A DNA stretch of 64,000 bases from Bacillus sp. V2I10 (GTDB lineage Bacteria > Bacillota > Bacilli > Bacillales > Bacillaceae): the NCBI RefSeq assembly GCF_030817055.1, contig NZ_JAUSYV010000001.1:706001-770000 (forward strand), in the 5' to 3' direction. The first letter of the stretch is position 1, and every line of letters starts with the position of its first letter. The notes below the pieces were generated by a model, which worked only from the letters and a program-made list of their open reading frames with translations, did not search any database and was not told where the DNA came from. This document shows, piece after piece, positions 53,890-62,333 of this stretch. A program made the position numbers and the translations under genes.

Positions 53890-55146
53890 AGGTTTACGAG
53901 TTGAACAGTGGTTTGTGGGAGTTGAAAGCAGGTTTTTGCGAATTGAATGTCGTTTTTTGCGAGTAGGGTGCAAAGGATCGCCGATTCCTGCATGAAATAC
54001 AGAGGAATTTCATTTGTATTTAGCTTAAGCATCGATAAAATGGCCAAAGGCGGCTAGTAAAAGGCATTTTAATATCCCTTTTTTTCATAGGAAATAAGGT
54101 TTGCGAGTTGGAAGTCCGTTTGTGAGAGTTGAACAGGGGTTTGTGGAAGTTGAAGGCCGGTTTTTGCGAATTGAATGTCGATTTTTACGAGTGGGGTGCA
54201 AAGGATCGCGGTTTCCTGCATAAAATACAGCGGAATTTCATTTGAATTTAGTTGAAGCATCGATAAAATGGCCAAAGGCGGCTAGTAAAAGGCAATTTAA
54301 TGTCCCTTTTTTCCGTTGGATTTAAATTTTGCGAGTTTAAAGCACGTTTGTGAGAGTTGAACAGGGGTTTATGGGAGTTGAAGGCAGGTTATTGCGAATT
54401 GAATGTCGATTTTTGCGAGTAGGGTGAAAAGGATCGCGGTTTCCTGCTTGAAATACAGCGAAATTTCATTTGTATTTAGTTGAAGCATCGAAAAAATGGC
54501 CAAAGGCGGCTAGTAAAAGGCATTTTAATATCCCCTTTTTTCATTGGAAATAAGGTTTGCGAGTTGGAAGTCCGTTTGTGAGCGTTGAACAGGGGTTTGT
54601 GCGAGTTGAAGGCAGGTTTTTGTGTATTGAATGTCGTTTTTTGCGAGTAGGGTGCAAAGGATTGCAATTTCCTGCATGAAATACAGCGAAATTTCATTTG
54701 TATTTAGTTGAAGCATCGATAAAATGGCCAAAGGCGGCTAGTAAAAGGCAATTTAATGTCCCCTTTTTTCATTGGATATAAGGTTTGCGAGTTGGAAGTC
54801 CGTTTGTGAGCGTTGAACAGGGGTTTGTGCGAGTTGAAGGCAGGTTTTTGCGAATTGAAAGTCGTTTTTTGCGGGTAGGATGCAAAGGATCGCGGTTTCC
54901 TGCATGAAATACAGCGAAATTTCATTTGAATTTAGTTGAAGCATCGATAAAATGGCCAAAGGCGGTTAGTAAAAGGCAATTTAATGTCCCTTTTTTCCAT
55001 TGGAAATAAGGTTTGCGAGTTGGAAGTCCGTTTGTGAGAGTTGAACATGGGTTTGTGGAAGTTAAAAGCAGGTTTTTGCGAATTGAATGTCGTTTTTTGC
55101 GAGTAGGGTGAAAAGGATCGCGGTTCCTGCATGAAATACAGAGGAT
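53890..55146. repeat. 228-bp higher-order tandem repeat, about 5.5 copies, with nested 19-21-bp repeats
   Basis: TGGCCAAAGG recurs at 54041, 54269, 54497, 54725 and 54953, exactly 228 bp apart. Each unit holds four short repeats of the form GTTT-GYGAGTTGAA-x-CAGG, spaced 19, 21, 21 and 20 bp, then a TGCAAAGGATCGCGGTTTCC block and a GAAATTTCATTTG...GAAGCATCGATAAAATGG block. It fills the 1.3-kb gap between the convergent tagO and LCP genes. Because 228 is a multiple of 3, open frames repeat with the units (for example minus-strand frames of 66-73 codons). None has a good ribosome binding site, so they are not called as genes. Confidence 0.9.
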
Positions 55147-55151
55147 GCTGG

Positions 55152-55191
55152 AATAAAGAAAGCTCCAGCCAATGTAAGGCTGGAGCTTTTC
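55152..55191 (-). terminator. Terminator of the TagV-type LCP gene
   Basis: On the minus strand AAGCTCCAGCC, 8-nt loop, GGCTGGAGCTT, TCTTT. It separates the gene from the repeat array. Confidence 0.88.
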
Positions 55192-55195
55192 GGTA

Positions 55196-56197
55196 TTAAT
55201 TGCTGTCTAAGTTATCGTCTTCTTCTGATTTAAGCTCTAAATGCTCTTTTAATTCATCTCTTACTTCTTCAAGGCTAGTATCATCCGGAATCCAGTAAGC
55301 GGCGCTGCCGATGTATTCCCCTGTACCTTCAAGCTTTACAGTTTCAATCTTATTTGTGTTAAAGTTGTTGTACTTTTTATAAAAACCTAATAGCTCAGAC
55401 ATTCTCATGTTGGTTTCAACGTTCTTTCCAACTTCATTTGTCAGCTTGTCAACCTTCAGGAGAGTGCCGGCTGATACGATCTCATTGATGACCTCTTTTA
55501 CAACCTGCTGCTGTCTTTCATTTCTGCCAATGTCATTGTTAGGATCCTGCAGCCTCATTCTTGCATAGGCCAAAGCGTATCTTCCATCCATTTTCATTGG
55601 TCCTTCAGTAAACTCAAGTTTTTCGGCTTTTGGATCATCACTGTTTTGAGTGAAATCAAAAGGAACGTCCACTGTAATGCCGCCTACGATATCGATAATG
55701 TTTTTAAAGCCTTCGAAGTTAACTGTTGCATAATAATCAATTGGAATTTTCAAGAAACCTTCGACCGTTTCAATTGTTAGTTCTTTTCCGCCAGTTGAAT
55801 AGGCTGAGTTGATTTTGCGCTTTGTTTCTTTACCTGGAATTTCTACGCGTGTATCACGCGGAAGACTTAACAATTTCATCGTCTGATCCTTTGGATTAAA
55901 AGTAGCGACCATAAGTGTATCAGCCCGTCCTCCGGATCCTCCGCTTGAGTAGTTTTCAACCCCCATTAACAGTATGGAAACAGGATCGTTTGAGATGCTC
56001 ACGGCCTCATCGCGCAATTTGGATTTATCTCTTCCTAAATCGTCATATGAATTGTTAGCGGCCTGATAGGTTTGATAAAAGACATAGCCTGCATATCCGC
56101 CAACTAATAGAAATAGTATGAAGAACAAAAATAAAATTCGTTTAAAAACGCTTTTTTTCTTCTTTTTCTTTATTTTTTTAACTTCCTGCCTATTCAT
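55196..56197 (-). CDS. tagV: LytR-CpsA-Psr (LCP) family polymer ligase, TagV position
   Basis: 333 residues; AGAGGAG precedes ATG. Very basic start (VKKIKKKKKKSVFKR), one membrane segment (about 17-40) and an extracellular LCP domain: ILLMGVENYSSGG, GRADTLMVATFNPKDQ, LSLPRDTRVEIPG, GGITVDVPFDF, MDGRYALAYARMRLQDPNNDIGRNERQ. It joins carrier-linked polymer to peptidoglycan. It lies between tagO and yvyE as tagV (yvhJ) does in B. subtilis, and is probably co-transcribed with yvyE (19 bp apart). In place of the usual Asp-x-Arg after VGVD it has MGVENYSS, a variant. Confidence 0.85.
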   Translation of the reverse strand: MNRQEVKKIKKKKKKSVFKRILFLFFILFLLVGGYAGYVFYQTYQAANNSYDDLGRDKSKLRDEAVSISNDPVSILLMGVENYSSGGSGGRADTLMVATFNPKDQTMKLLSLPRDTRVEIPGKETKRKINSAYSTGGKELTIETVEGFLKIPIDYYATVNFEGFKNIIDIVGGITVDVPFDFTQNSDDPKAEKLEFTEGPMKMDGRYALAYARMRLQDPNNDIGRNERQQQVVKEVINEIVSAGTLLKVDKLTNEVGKNVETNMRMSELLGFYKKYNNFNTNKIETVKLEGTGEYIGSAAYWIPDDTSLEEVRDELKEHLELKSEEDDNLDSN

Positions 56198-56216
56198 AAG
56201 TTACTCCTCTGTCCGT

Positions 56217-56852
56217 TTAAATTTTTGGCTGTTCTAAATAGATTTGAGTACCTTCGCTGATTTCACCCTGGCCATTTGTCAGCTCTGTCATCCATTCTAT
56301 GAATTGATCCTTCAGGCCTTCTTCGACAAACGTCTCCACCTCAACGTTATCAAGGTAATGAATTTCTTTAAGCTGATAGTGTGAATTTCTGAGTTCATTT
56401 TCCACTTTTCCAAGCCATGTATAATCAATCTTAGTATGCATCACGCGCGTTAACTTACGCTCGACAATGCCGATTGCGTTCAGGGCTTCAGAGGTTGAGC
56501 TCCCGTATGCGCGGATCAGTCCGCCTGCGCCGAGCTTTATGCCTCCGAAATAACGGGTGACAACGGCAACTGTATCTTTTAATTGTCTCTTTTTAAGCAC
56601 TTCAAGGATAGGCACGCCGGCGGTTCCGCTTGGTTCTCCGTCGTCATTTGCTTTTTGAATCAGATCGTGTTCGCCGATTAAATAGGCTGAGCAGTTATGT
56701 GTCGCATCCCAATGCTTCTTTTTTATCTGCTGAATGAAGGCCTGCGCCTCTTCTTCGGTTTGTGCGCGGTTTATATAACAAATAAAACGTGATTTCTGTA
56801 TGGATATTTCATGCTCTCCGTATCCTTTTACGGTATAATAGTGTGAAAGCAT
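56217..56852 (-). CDS. yvyE: IMPACT/YigZ-family protein
   Basis: 211 residues with a perfect AAGGAGGTG site 7 nt before ATG. Typical YigZ/IMPACT sequence: SRFICYINRAQTEEEAQAFIQQIKKKHWDATHNCSAYLIG, DDGEPSGTAGVPILEVL, DTVAVVTRYFGGIKLGAGGLIRAYG. The C-terminal half (about 135-205) is the small ferredoxin-like domain of this family. The role is unclear: it is related to eukaryotic IMPACT, and a structure-based nucleic-acid-binding or translation-linked role has been suggested. It is divergent from degS as in B. subtilis. Confidence 0.92.
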   Translation of the reverse strand: MLSHYYTVKGYGEHEISIQKSRFICYINRAQTEEEAQAFIQQIKKKHWDATHNCSAYLIGEHDLIQKANDDGEPSGTAGVPILEVLKKRQLKDTVAVVTRYFGGIKLGAGGLIRAYGSSTSEALNAIGIVERKLTRVMHTKIDYTWLGKVENELRNSHYQLKEIHYLDNVEVETFVEEGLKDQFIEWMTELTNGQGEISEGTQIYLEQPKI

Positions 56853-56913
56853 GCTTGTACACCTCCTTGCAAGCTTATAGAAGGCAAATGGAATTATAAA
56901 TGCACATTCTTAT

Positions 56914-56942
56914 ATTATAAAGCGACAAAATTTTCACTTCAA
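56914..56942 (-). promoter_or_regulatory. Sigma-A promoter of yvyE-LCP operon
   Basis: On the minus strand TTGAAG, 17 nt, TATAAT, about 60 nt upstream of the yvyE ATG, in the divergent region shared with degS. Confidence 0.75.
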
Positions 56943-57001
56943 TCATTATATTGTGTAATATTGTGTGAAGTTTATTTTAACCCATTAGTGGAGGAGATAT
57001 A

Positions 57002-58159
57002 GTGGACTCCAAGAAGCTTGACTGCAAAGTGCTTGATCAAATTCTGGATAAGATGGTAGCGACGGTTGACGGCAGCAAAGGCGAAATTTTTAAGATCGGC
57101 GAGCAGTCCCGTCAGCAATACGAAGAGCTTGTAGAAGAATTAAAACAAATTAAGATACAGGTTAATGATGTGATTGAACAGGGAGACAAGCTTGAGGTTC
57201 ACGCCAGGTTTGCCAGAAAGCGTCTGTCTGAGGTGAGCAAGCACTTTAAGCAATTCAGCGAGGAAGAGATCAGGGAAGCCTATGAGAAGGCCCACAAGCT
57301 TCAGGTGGAGCTCACCATGCTTCAGCAAAAAGAAAAGCAGCTCAGAGATCGGCGGGATGATTTAGAGAGAAGGCTGCTTAGGCTTCAGGAAACAATTGAG
57401 CGGGCAGAGGTGCTTGTGAGCCAAATATCGGTTGTCCTGAATTATCTGCATCAGGATCTTCGTCAGGTCGGCATGCTGATTGAGGATGCGCAGCAGAAGC
57501 AGGATTTCGGTCTAAGAATCATTGAAGCTCAGGAAGAGGAGCGCAAGCGCGTTTCAAGGGAAATTCACGACGGACCTGCTCAGATGCTTGCGAACGTAAT
57601 GATGCGTTCAGAGCTGATTGAACGGATCTTCAGAGAGCGGGGGTCTGACGAAGGTTTTAAAGAAATCCGCAGCCTTCGCCAAAATGTCCGCAATGCCCTG
57701 TATGAGGTTCGGAGGATTATTTATGATTTAAGGCCAATGGCACTGGATGACCTTGGACTCATACCAACCCTCAGAAAGTATCTTTATACAATCGAAGAGT
57801 ATAACGGGAAAACCCGTATCTTATTTTCAAGCCTCGGTGATTTCGAAGAAAACAGGCTTCCGCCCCGCTTTGAAGTGGCGTTGTTCAGGCTGGCTCAGGA
57901 AGCAGTCACGAATGCATTAAAGCACGCCGAAGCCCGTGAGATTCAGGTTAAGGTTGAAGTGAATCAGAATAATATTATTCTGATGATCAAAGATAACGGA
58001 AAAGGCTTCGATACGAGAGAAATGAAGCAAAATCAGAAGAAATCATTCGGACTCCTTGGGATGAGAGAGCGTGTAGAGCTCTTAAACGGCCGAATCACAA
58101 TTGATTCTAAAATAGGTCTTGGGACATTCATTATGATACAGGTGCCTCTCAATGTCTGA
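57002..58159 (+). CDS. degS: DegS sensor histidine kinase
   Basis: GTG with GGAGGAG upstream; 385 residues, the normal DegS length. No membrane segment, so a soluble kinase. Residues about 30-170 are a long coiled-coil sensor domain. HisKA_3 has His189 in SREIHDGPAQMLANV, the same position as in B. subtilis DegS. The HATPase domain (about 285-383) has LAQEAVTNALKHA, IKDNGKGFD, SFGLLGMRERV. It phosphorylates DegU to control degradative enzymes, motility and competence. The next gene is degU, about 70 bp away. Confidence 0.96.
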   Translation: MDSKKLDCKVLDQILDKMVATVDGSKGEIFKIGEQSRQQYEELVEELKQIKIQVNDVIEQGDKLEVHARFARKRLSEVSKHFKQFSEEEIREAYEKAHKLQVELTMLQQKEKQLRDRRDDLERRLLRLQETIERAEVLVSQISVVLNYLHQDLRQVGMLIEDAQQKQDFGLRIIEAQEEERKRVSREIHDGPAQMLANVMMRSELIERIFRERGSDEGFKEIRSLRQNVRNALYEVRRIIYDLRPMALDDLGLIPTLRKYLYTIEEYNGKTRILFSSLGDFEENRLPPRFEVALFRLAQEAVTNALKHAEAREIQVKVEVNQNNIILMIKDNGKGFDTREMKQNQKKSFGLLGMRERVELLNGRITIDSKIGLGTFIMIQVPLNV

Positions 58160-58230
58160 AAAAATAGACCAAAGGCATATTGACGGCATCACCCTGTAAT
58201 AGACTAGAATAAAAAATGGGAGGCGTATGC

Positions 58231-58914
58231 ATGAAGACAAGAATTGCGATTATCGATGATCACCAATTATTCCGAGAAGGCGTTAAACGAATCTTGGATT
58301 TCGAACCAAGCTTTGAAGTTGTATCAGAAGGCGATGACGGCGAAGATGCATTAGCCATCGTTGAAGACAGCAAGCCTGATGTTGTCATCATGGACATCAA
58401 CATGCCGAAAGTAAACGGCGTGGAAGCTACAAAACAGCTGGTGGAATCAAATCCGGAAACAAAAGTAATCATCCTGTCGATTCACGACGATGAGAACTAT
58501 GTAACTCACGCTTTGAAAACAGGCGCTCGTGGCTATCTGTTAAAAGAAATGGATGCTGACACACTGATCGAAGCTGTAAAAGTCGTTTCTGATGGCGGTT
58601 CATACTTGCATCCTAAAGTAACACATAACCTTGTGAATGAATTCAGACGTCTTGCTACAAGCGGATCAGGCGGAGGCACAACAACCATCACGACTGAAAT
58701 CAGACGTCCATTACATATTTTAACTCGCCGTGAATGTGAAGTGCTGCAAATGCTTGCGGACGGAAAAAGCAACCGCGGCATCGGCGAAGCCCTTTTCATC
58801 AGTGAAAAAACAGTTAAGAATCACGTAAGCAACATTCTTCAAAAAATGAACGTAAATGACCGTACTCAAGCAGTAGTCGTTGCCATCAAAAACGGCTGGG
58901 TGGAAGTGCGATAA
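58231..58914 (+). CDS. degU: DegU response regulator
   Basis: ATG at 58231 follows GGGAGGCG at the right distance; an in-frame ATG at 58216 overlaps it. 227 residues. Receiver domain: IIDDHQLFREG, phospho-acceptor Asp55 in VVIMDINMPKVNGVEA, LSIHDDENYV, KTGARGYLLKEM. A GSGGGTTTI linker follows, and then the LuxR-type HTH LTRRECEVLQMLADGKSNRGIGEALFISEKTVKNHVSNILQKM. It controls secreted proteases, motility, competence and poly-glutamate genes in Bacillus. The subtilase and autolysins in this window are the sort of genes it may regulate (inference). Confidence 0.97.
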   Translation: MKTRIAIIDDHQLFREGVKRILDFEPSFEVVSEGDDGEDALAIVEDSKPDVVIMDINMPKVNGVEATKQLVESNPETKVIILSIHDDENYVTHALKTGARGYLLKEMDADTLIEAVKVVSDGGSYLHPKVTHNLVNEFRRLATSGSGGGTTTITTEIRRPLHILTRRECEVLQMLADGKSNRGIGEALFISEKTVKNHVSNILQKMNVNDRTQAVVVAIKNGWVEVR

Positions 58915-58936
58915 AACCTGCTTCGGCAGGTTTTTT
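58915..58936 (+). terminator. Rho-independent terminator
   Basis: AACCTGC, TTCG tetraloop, GCAGGTT, T6, right after degU. Confidence 0.92.
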
Positions 58937-59032
58937 CTTTTACATGGCGCTTTTTAAAAGTTGCATATCTATATCTCGCAAATCCCTGTTATAGTAGATA
59001 GCAGGGATTTATTTAGAAATAAGAAAGTATAA

Positions 59033-59130
59033 AGTTTTGCGCATTGATGTCTAGCTCCATCACCCAACTCCTCTGCCAGAACAAATCCGTCATGCCTGAG
59101 CTAAACGGGCGCATGCTCTTTTCTTATTTC
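59033..59130. repeat. Decayed Bacillus-type intergenic repeat
   Basis: The segment starts GATGTCTAGCTCCA and ends CTGAGCTAAACGGGCGCATGCTCTTTTCTTAT when read in two parts. Long hairpin repeats beginning TGTCTAGCTCCAGCGCC and ending GGGCGCTT..CTTTTCTTAT are frequent between genes of Bacillus species. Here the arms no longer pair well. The rest of the 314-bp gap between degU and degV shows nothing recognisable. Confidence 0.4.
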
Positions 59131-59228
59131 TTCACCATTTATTTACATACAAAGTAATGAAATTAGAAGCATTATCTTATAGAATGAAAAGTACATTAAG
59201 AGAAGTCGATTACAAGGAAGGTACATAT

Positions 59229-60071
59229 ATGAAAACGGCAATAGTTACGGATAGCACATCTTATATTCCAAAAGAAACACGTGAGCGGTTAAATATTCAG
59301 ATGATTCCGCTGAGCGTGATTTTTGGCGGGGAAGTATACCAGGAGGAAGTTGAAATAACCGCTGCAGACTTTTACGAAGAAGTCAAAAATAGAGGCGAGC
59401 TTCCGACTACGTCACAGCCGTCTGCTGGCAAATTTGTTGAATTATTTGAAGAACTTTCTAAGGAATATGATGCAGTGATCAGTGTTCATTTATCAAGCGG
59501 AATCAGCGGAACATTCAACGGAGCTGTATCAGCTGGTCAAATGGTCGATGACATTGATGTTTATGCATTCGATTCGGAAGTGAGCTGCATGGTTCAGGGA
59601 TTTTATGCCATTGAGGCAGCTGAGCTTGCTGCAGAAGGCAAGACACCTGAGGAAATAATGACACGTCTAAACGAAGTAAAAAAATCAATTCAAGCTTATT
59701 TCATGGTAGATGATTTAGCACATCTTCAGCGCGGCGGACGTTTAAGCGGCGCACAGGCACTGATCGGCAGCCTGCTGCAGGTAAAGCCAATCCTGCATTT
59801 TGTCGATAAACTGATCGTCCCTTTTGAAAAAATCCGCACACGCAAAAAAGCAATCAACCGCATTTATGAGCTTTTCAATGAAGTCGCTGGCGCTGGAGAC
59901 CCGATGCGCGCGGTCATCATTCATGCCAATCGCCCGGATGAAGCTCAGCAAATGAAAGAAGAACTTGAAGCAAAGTATCCCCATGTAGAATACTCCATCA
60001 GCTATTTCGGACCGGTTATCGGCACGCATTTAGGTGAAGGTGCCATGGGACTTGGGTGGTATAAGAGATAA
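59229..60071 (+). CDS. degV: DegV-family fatty-acid-binding protein
   Basis: ATG at 59229 is chosen (AAGGAAGGT upstream, and MKTAIVTDSTSYIP is the family start); upstream in-frame ATG 59157 gives 24 extra residues unlike the family. 280 residues. Typical blocks: VTDSTSYIPKE, PLSVIFGGEVYQEEVEI, LPTTSQPSAGKFVELFE, VHLSSGISGTFNGA, DSEVSCMVQG, VDDLAHLQRGGRLSGAQALIGSLLQVKPIL, FGPVIGTHLGEGAMGLGW. DegV/FakB proteins bind fatty acids for phosphorylation by FakA. It lies between degU and comFA as in B. subtilis. Confidence 0.93.
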   Translation: MKTAIVTDSTSYIPKETRERLNIQMIPLSVIFGGEVYQEEVEITAADFYEEVKNRGELPTTSQPSAGKFVELFEELSKEYDAVISVHLSSGISGTFNGAVSAGQMVDDIDVYAFDSEVSCMVQGFYAIEAAELAAEGKTPEEIMTRLNEVKKSIQAYFMVDDLAHLQRGGRLSGAQALIGSLLQVKPILHFVDKLIVPFEKIRTRKKAINRIYELFNEVAGAGDPMRAVIIHANRPDEAQQMKEELEAKYPHVEYSISYFGPVIGTHLGEGAMGLGWYKR

Positions 60072-60074
60072 GAG

Positions 60075-60122
60075 GCTGACTCAAAAAGTCGCAATATGCG
60101 GCTTTTTGGGTCAGTTTTTTTG
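60075..60122 (+). terminator. Terminator with CTGACTCAAAAA arm
   Basis: CTGACTCAAAAAGTCGC, loop AATAT, GCGGCTTTTTGGGTCAG, T7. It ends degV and shares the outer arm with the terminators near 9533 and 33675. Confidence 0.88.
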
Positions 60123-60161
60123 ATGAATCTGCATTTCTTCACATTTTTTGAGGGGTGATTT

Positions 60162-60292
60162 TTGGAAGTCTCGGAATTAATTCGTAAAGTCTGGGAATTA
60201 ATTCGTAAAGTCCGGGAATTAACGCGGAAAGTCTCGGAATTAATAGGAAAAGTCTTGGAATCGGAAAGTCCGGGAATTATTTTAGGAAATCT
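60162..60292. repeat. 21-bp tandem repeats, about six copies
   Basis: GGAATTA-type starts at 60173, 60194, 60215, 60236 and 60257 (exactly 21 bp apart), then 60273 and a degenerate last copy. Typical unit: GGAATTAATTCGTAAAGTCTG. It lies in the 532-bp gap between degV and the comF operon. Apart from the candidate ComK site, the rest of the gap shows no gene. Confidence 0.85.
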
Positions 60293-60497
60293 TAGATCTC
60301 ATAAAAACGCCCCGCACAAGAAAATAATTTTATTGAAAGCCAAAATGAAGAATTGATAATTAATTCTCTTCAAAAACAAGGCTCAACGGCTTCCGATTTC
60401 TGTGCCTTTTCCTTGATTTTAGGAGACTGCCATACTATTTCGCTTGTCGAAACAACAAATTTCAAAAAAACAACGAAAAAATAACGAAATTCGCACC

Positions 60498-60511
60498 GAA
60501 AATTTGTTTTC
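60498..60511 (+). promoter_or_regulatory. Candidate ComK-type AT box upstream of the comF operon
   Basis: GAAAATTTGTTTTC is nearly palindromic and close to the AAAA-N5-TTTT half of ComK boxes. It is about 90 nt upstream of the first gene of the comF operon, which is ComK-dependent in B. subtilis. Only one box is convincing. Confidence 0.35.
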
Positions 60512-60603
60512 CTCATTTTGTAATTAATGTGACAAGACTAGACAATTTCTGCAGAAATTAACATACTTAAGATAATGCTTTATTAAACTAGAGGAGTGGT
60601 CAC

Positions 60604-60789
60604 ATGCAGGAAATTGACTTACAGAAACGCGCCTACCGTCATTGGACAACATTAGAGGACAAAAAGTTAATGGACTTAAGAAAGCAAGGTGTTAAATTCC
60701 GGGATATTGCAAGTCAGCTAAACCGAACACCCATCAGTGTGGAAAAAAGATTCAGAAAAATCGAAAAAACCAAGTTCAATGAAGAATGA
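60604..60789 (+). CDS. Small Myb/SANT-like DNA-binding protein at the head of the comF operon
   Basis: 61 residues; AGAGGAGTGG precedes ATG, and its stop overlaps the comFA start (ATGA). The sequence has RHWTTLEDKKLMDLRKQGVKFRDIASQLNRTPISVEKRFRKI: a tryptophan-led helix-turn-helix with W-x-x-L-E-D, like SANT/Myb or GcrA-type recognition helices in small Bacillus regulators. The translational coupling suggests it is made together with ComFA. The B. subtilis comF operon is not known to have this gene. It may be an operon-specific regulator or act with DNA uptake; no function is proven. Confidence 0.75.
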   Translation: MQEIDLQKRAYRHWTTLEDKKLMDLRKQGVKFRDIASQLNRTPISVEKRFRKIEKTKFNEE

Positions 60790-62252
60790 AATTCCACATA
60801 CATAACGGATTGTTGAAACCCACAGAGAATAACAAAGAAGGATTGCCCATTTCAAAGCATCGCCTCCGTGTTAGCCAAATCAATCCATCGTTTACATATT
60901 CCAATGACCTCCAAAAACACCTTCAGGGAAGAAAGCTGCTCATAGATGAAATTCCATTTCCGTTCGAAATCATACACCGGCATTATGAAAACGGCTATAT
61001 TGAGTATGAGTATGGCTTGGAGAAAACAAATAACCGGCTTAGATGCAATCGCTGCAACAACAGTGATCAAAGCTTGATCGGATCCTTTAAGTGTGCAAGG
61101 TGCGGTGAACATTGCTCGTATTGCCGCTCCTGCATTCTTATGGGAAGAGTCAGTGAATGCACGCCATTACTTAGGTGGGCTGGTCCTGAATCACACATTC
61201 AGCAAACAAAATTTAAGGCGATGCACTGGGAAGGAAAGCTATCAAGAGAGCAGCAAAAAGGGTCAGACCGAATGCTGCATGCGCTGAAAAATCAAAGTGA
61301 TTTGCTGATTTGGGCTGTATGCGGTGCAGGGAAAACAGAAATGCTTTTCAAAGGAATTGAACAAGCTTTATTAGAGAACAAGCAAGTCTGCATCGCTACG
61401 CCGCGCATGGATGTTGTCCTGGAACTTGCCCCAAGGCTTCAGTCCGTTTTTCCTCAAGCGGAAATTGCTGCTCTATATGGAGGGAGCGAAGACCGATTTA
61501 AGCAGGCTAACCTCACCATATCCACGACTCACCAGCTTCTCCGTTTTGAACAAACGTTTGATTTAATGGTCATAGATGAAGTAGACGCATTTCCTTACTC
61601 AGCTGATCAAAGTCTTCAGTTTGCTGCGGGACGGGCAAGAAAAGAACAAAGCTCCCTCATCTATTTAACGGCAACACCTTCCAGCAGCCTGAAGAAAAAG
61701 ATTGCCAATCAAGTCAAAATCCCTCAAAGATACCACGGTCATCCGCTTCCTGTACCTGTCTTTTCATGGTGCGGGAATTATAAAAGGGCTCTTCAAAAAG
61801 ACAAACTCCCATTAAACGTTCAAGAATGGATTTCCTCCCATTTGGATTCAAAAAAACAAGCCTTTCTATTCGTTCCATCCATACCGTTATTAGAAGAAAC
61901 GACGGCTCTATTAAAAAAGCAGGATCCTTTAATAGAAGGGGTTTATGCAGAAGATCCTGCTCGTAAAGAAAAGGTTCAGCGCTTCCGAGATGGAGTGCTT
62001 CCCATTATTATTACCACCACTATTTTAGAAAGAGGAGTCACCATTCCTAATTCTGATGTCGCTGTGCTGGGAGCAGAGGACAATGTTTTTACAGAGAGTA
62101 CGCTGGTGCAAATTGCCGGCCGAGTCGGCAGAAGTGCGAAGCACCCAAGCGGAGATGTGCGATTTTTTCATTACGGTAAAACAGAAGCGATGATTCGTGC
62201 CAAAAAGCATATCCAAATGATGAATACTGAGGCGAAAAGAGTGACTTTGTAA
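60786..62252 (+). CDS. comFA: ComFA DNA-uptake helicase-like ATPase
   Basis: 488 residues; starts within the stop region of the small Myb-like gene. A four-Cys zinc module is seen at about 81-117 (CNRCNN, CARCGEHCSYCRSC). The superfamily 2 ATPase core follows: Walker A AVCGAGKTE, TPRMDV, STTHQLL, DEAD-like VIDEVDAFPYS, LTATPS, then FVPSIPLLEETTALL, TTTILERGVTIPNSDV and QIAGRVGRS. ComFA is the cytoplasmic motor-type protein that helps bring single-stranded transforming DNA across the membrane. It works with ComFC, two genes downstream. Confidence 0.95.
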   Translation: MKFHIHNGLLKPTENNKEGLPISKHRLRVSQINPSFTYSNDLQKHLQGRKLLIDEIPFPFEIIHRHYENGYIEYEYGLEKTNNRLRCNRCNNSDQSLIGSFKCARCGEHCSYCRSCILMGRVSECTPLLRWAGPESHIQQTKFKAMHWEGKLSREQQKGSDRMLHALKNQSDLLIWAVCGAGKTEMLFKGIEQALLENKQVCIATPRMDVVLELAPRLQSVFPQAEIAALYGGSEDRFKQANLTISTTHQLLRFEQTFDLMVIDEVDAFPYSADQSLQFAAGRARKEQSSLIYLTATPSSSLKKKIANQVKIPQRYHGHPLPVPVFSWCGNYKRALQKDKLPLNVQEWISSHLDSKKQAFLFVPSIPLLEETTALLKKQDPLIEGVYAEDPARKEKVQRFRDGVLPIIITTTILERGVTIPNSDVAVLGAEDNVFTESTLVQIAGRVGRSAKHPSGDVRFFHYGKTEAMIRAKKHIQMMNTEAKRVTL

Positions 62253-62333
62253 CTGTTTAAGGTATTATTTCTATCAAACATATTCCTTCTGTGGCATAAT
62301 CATCTACAAGATAATGTGGATGGGGGTAGAGCG

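Noticed and set aside
54476..55132. Repeated minus-strand open frames of 66-73 codons in the 228-bp array (with FNSQKPA-like heptads)
   Set aside because: They exist because 228 is a multiple of 3 and the units are alike. Several frames on the same strand are open at once and none has a good ribosome binding site.
60162..60356. 64-codon open frame with coiled-coil-like heptads (ELIRKV repeats)
   Set aside because: The heptads are the translation of a 21-bp DNA repeat. The frame begins in the repeat without a ribosome binding site.
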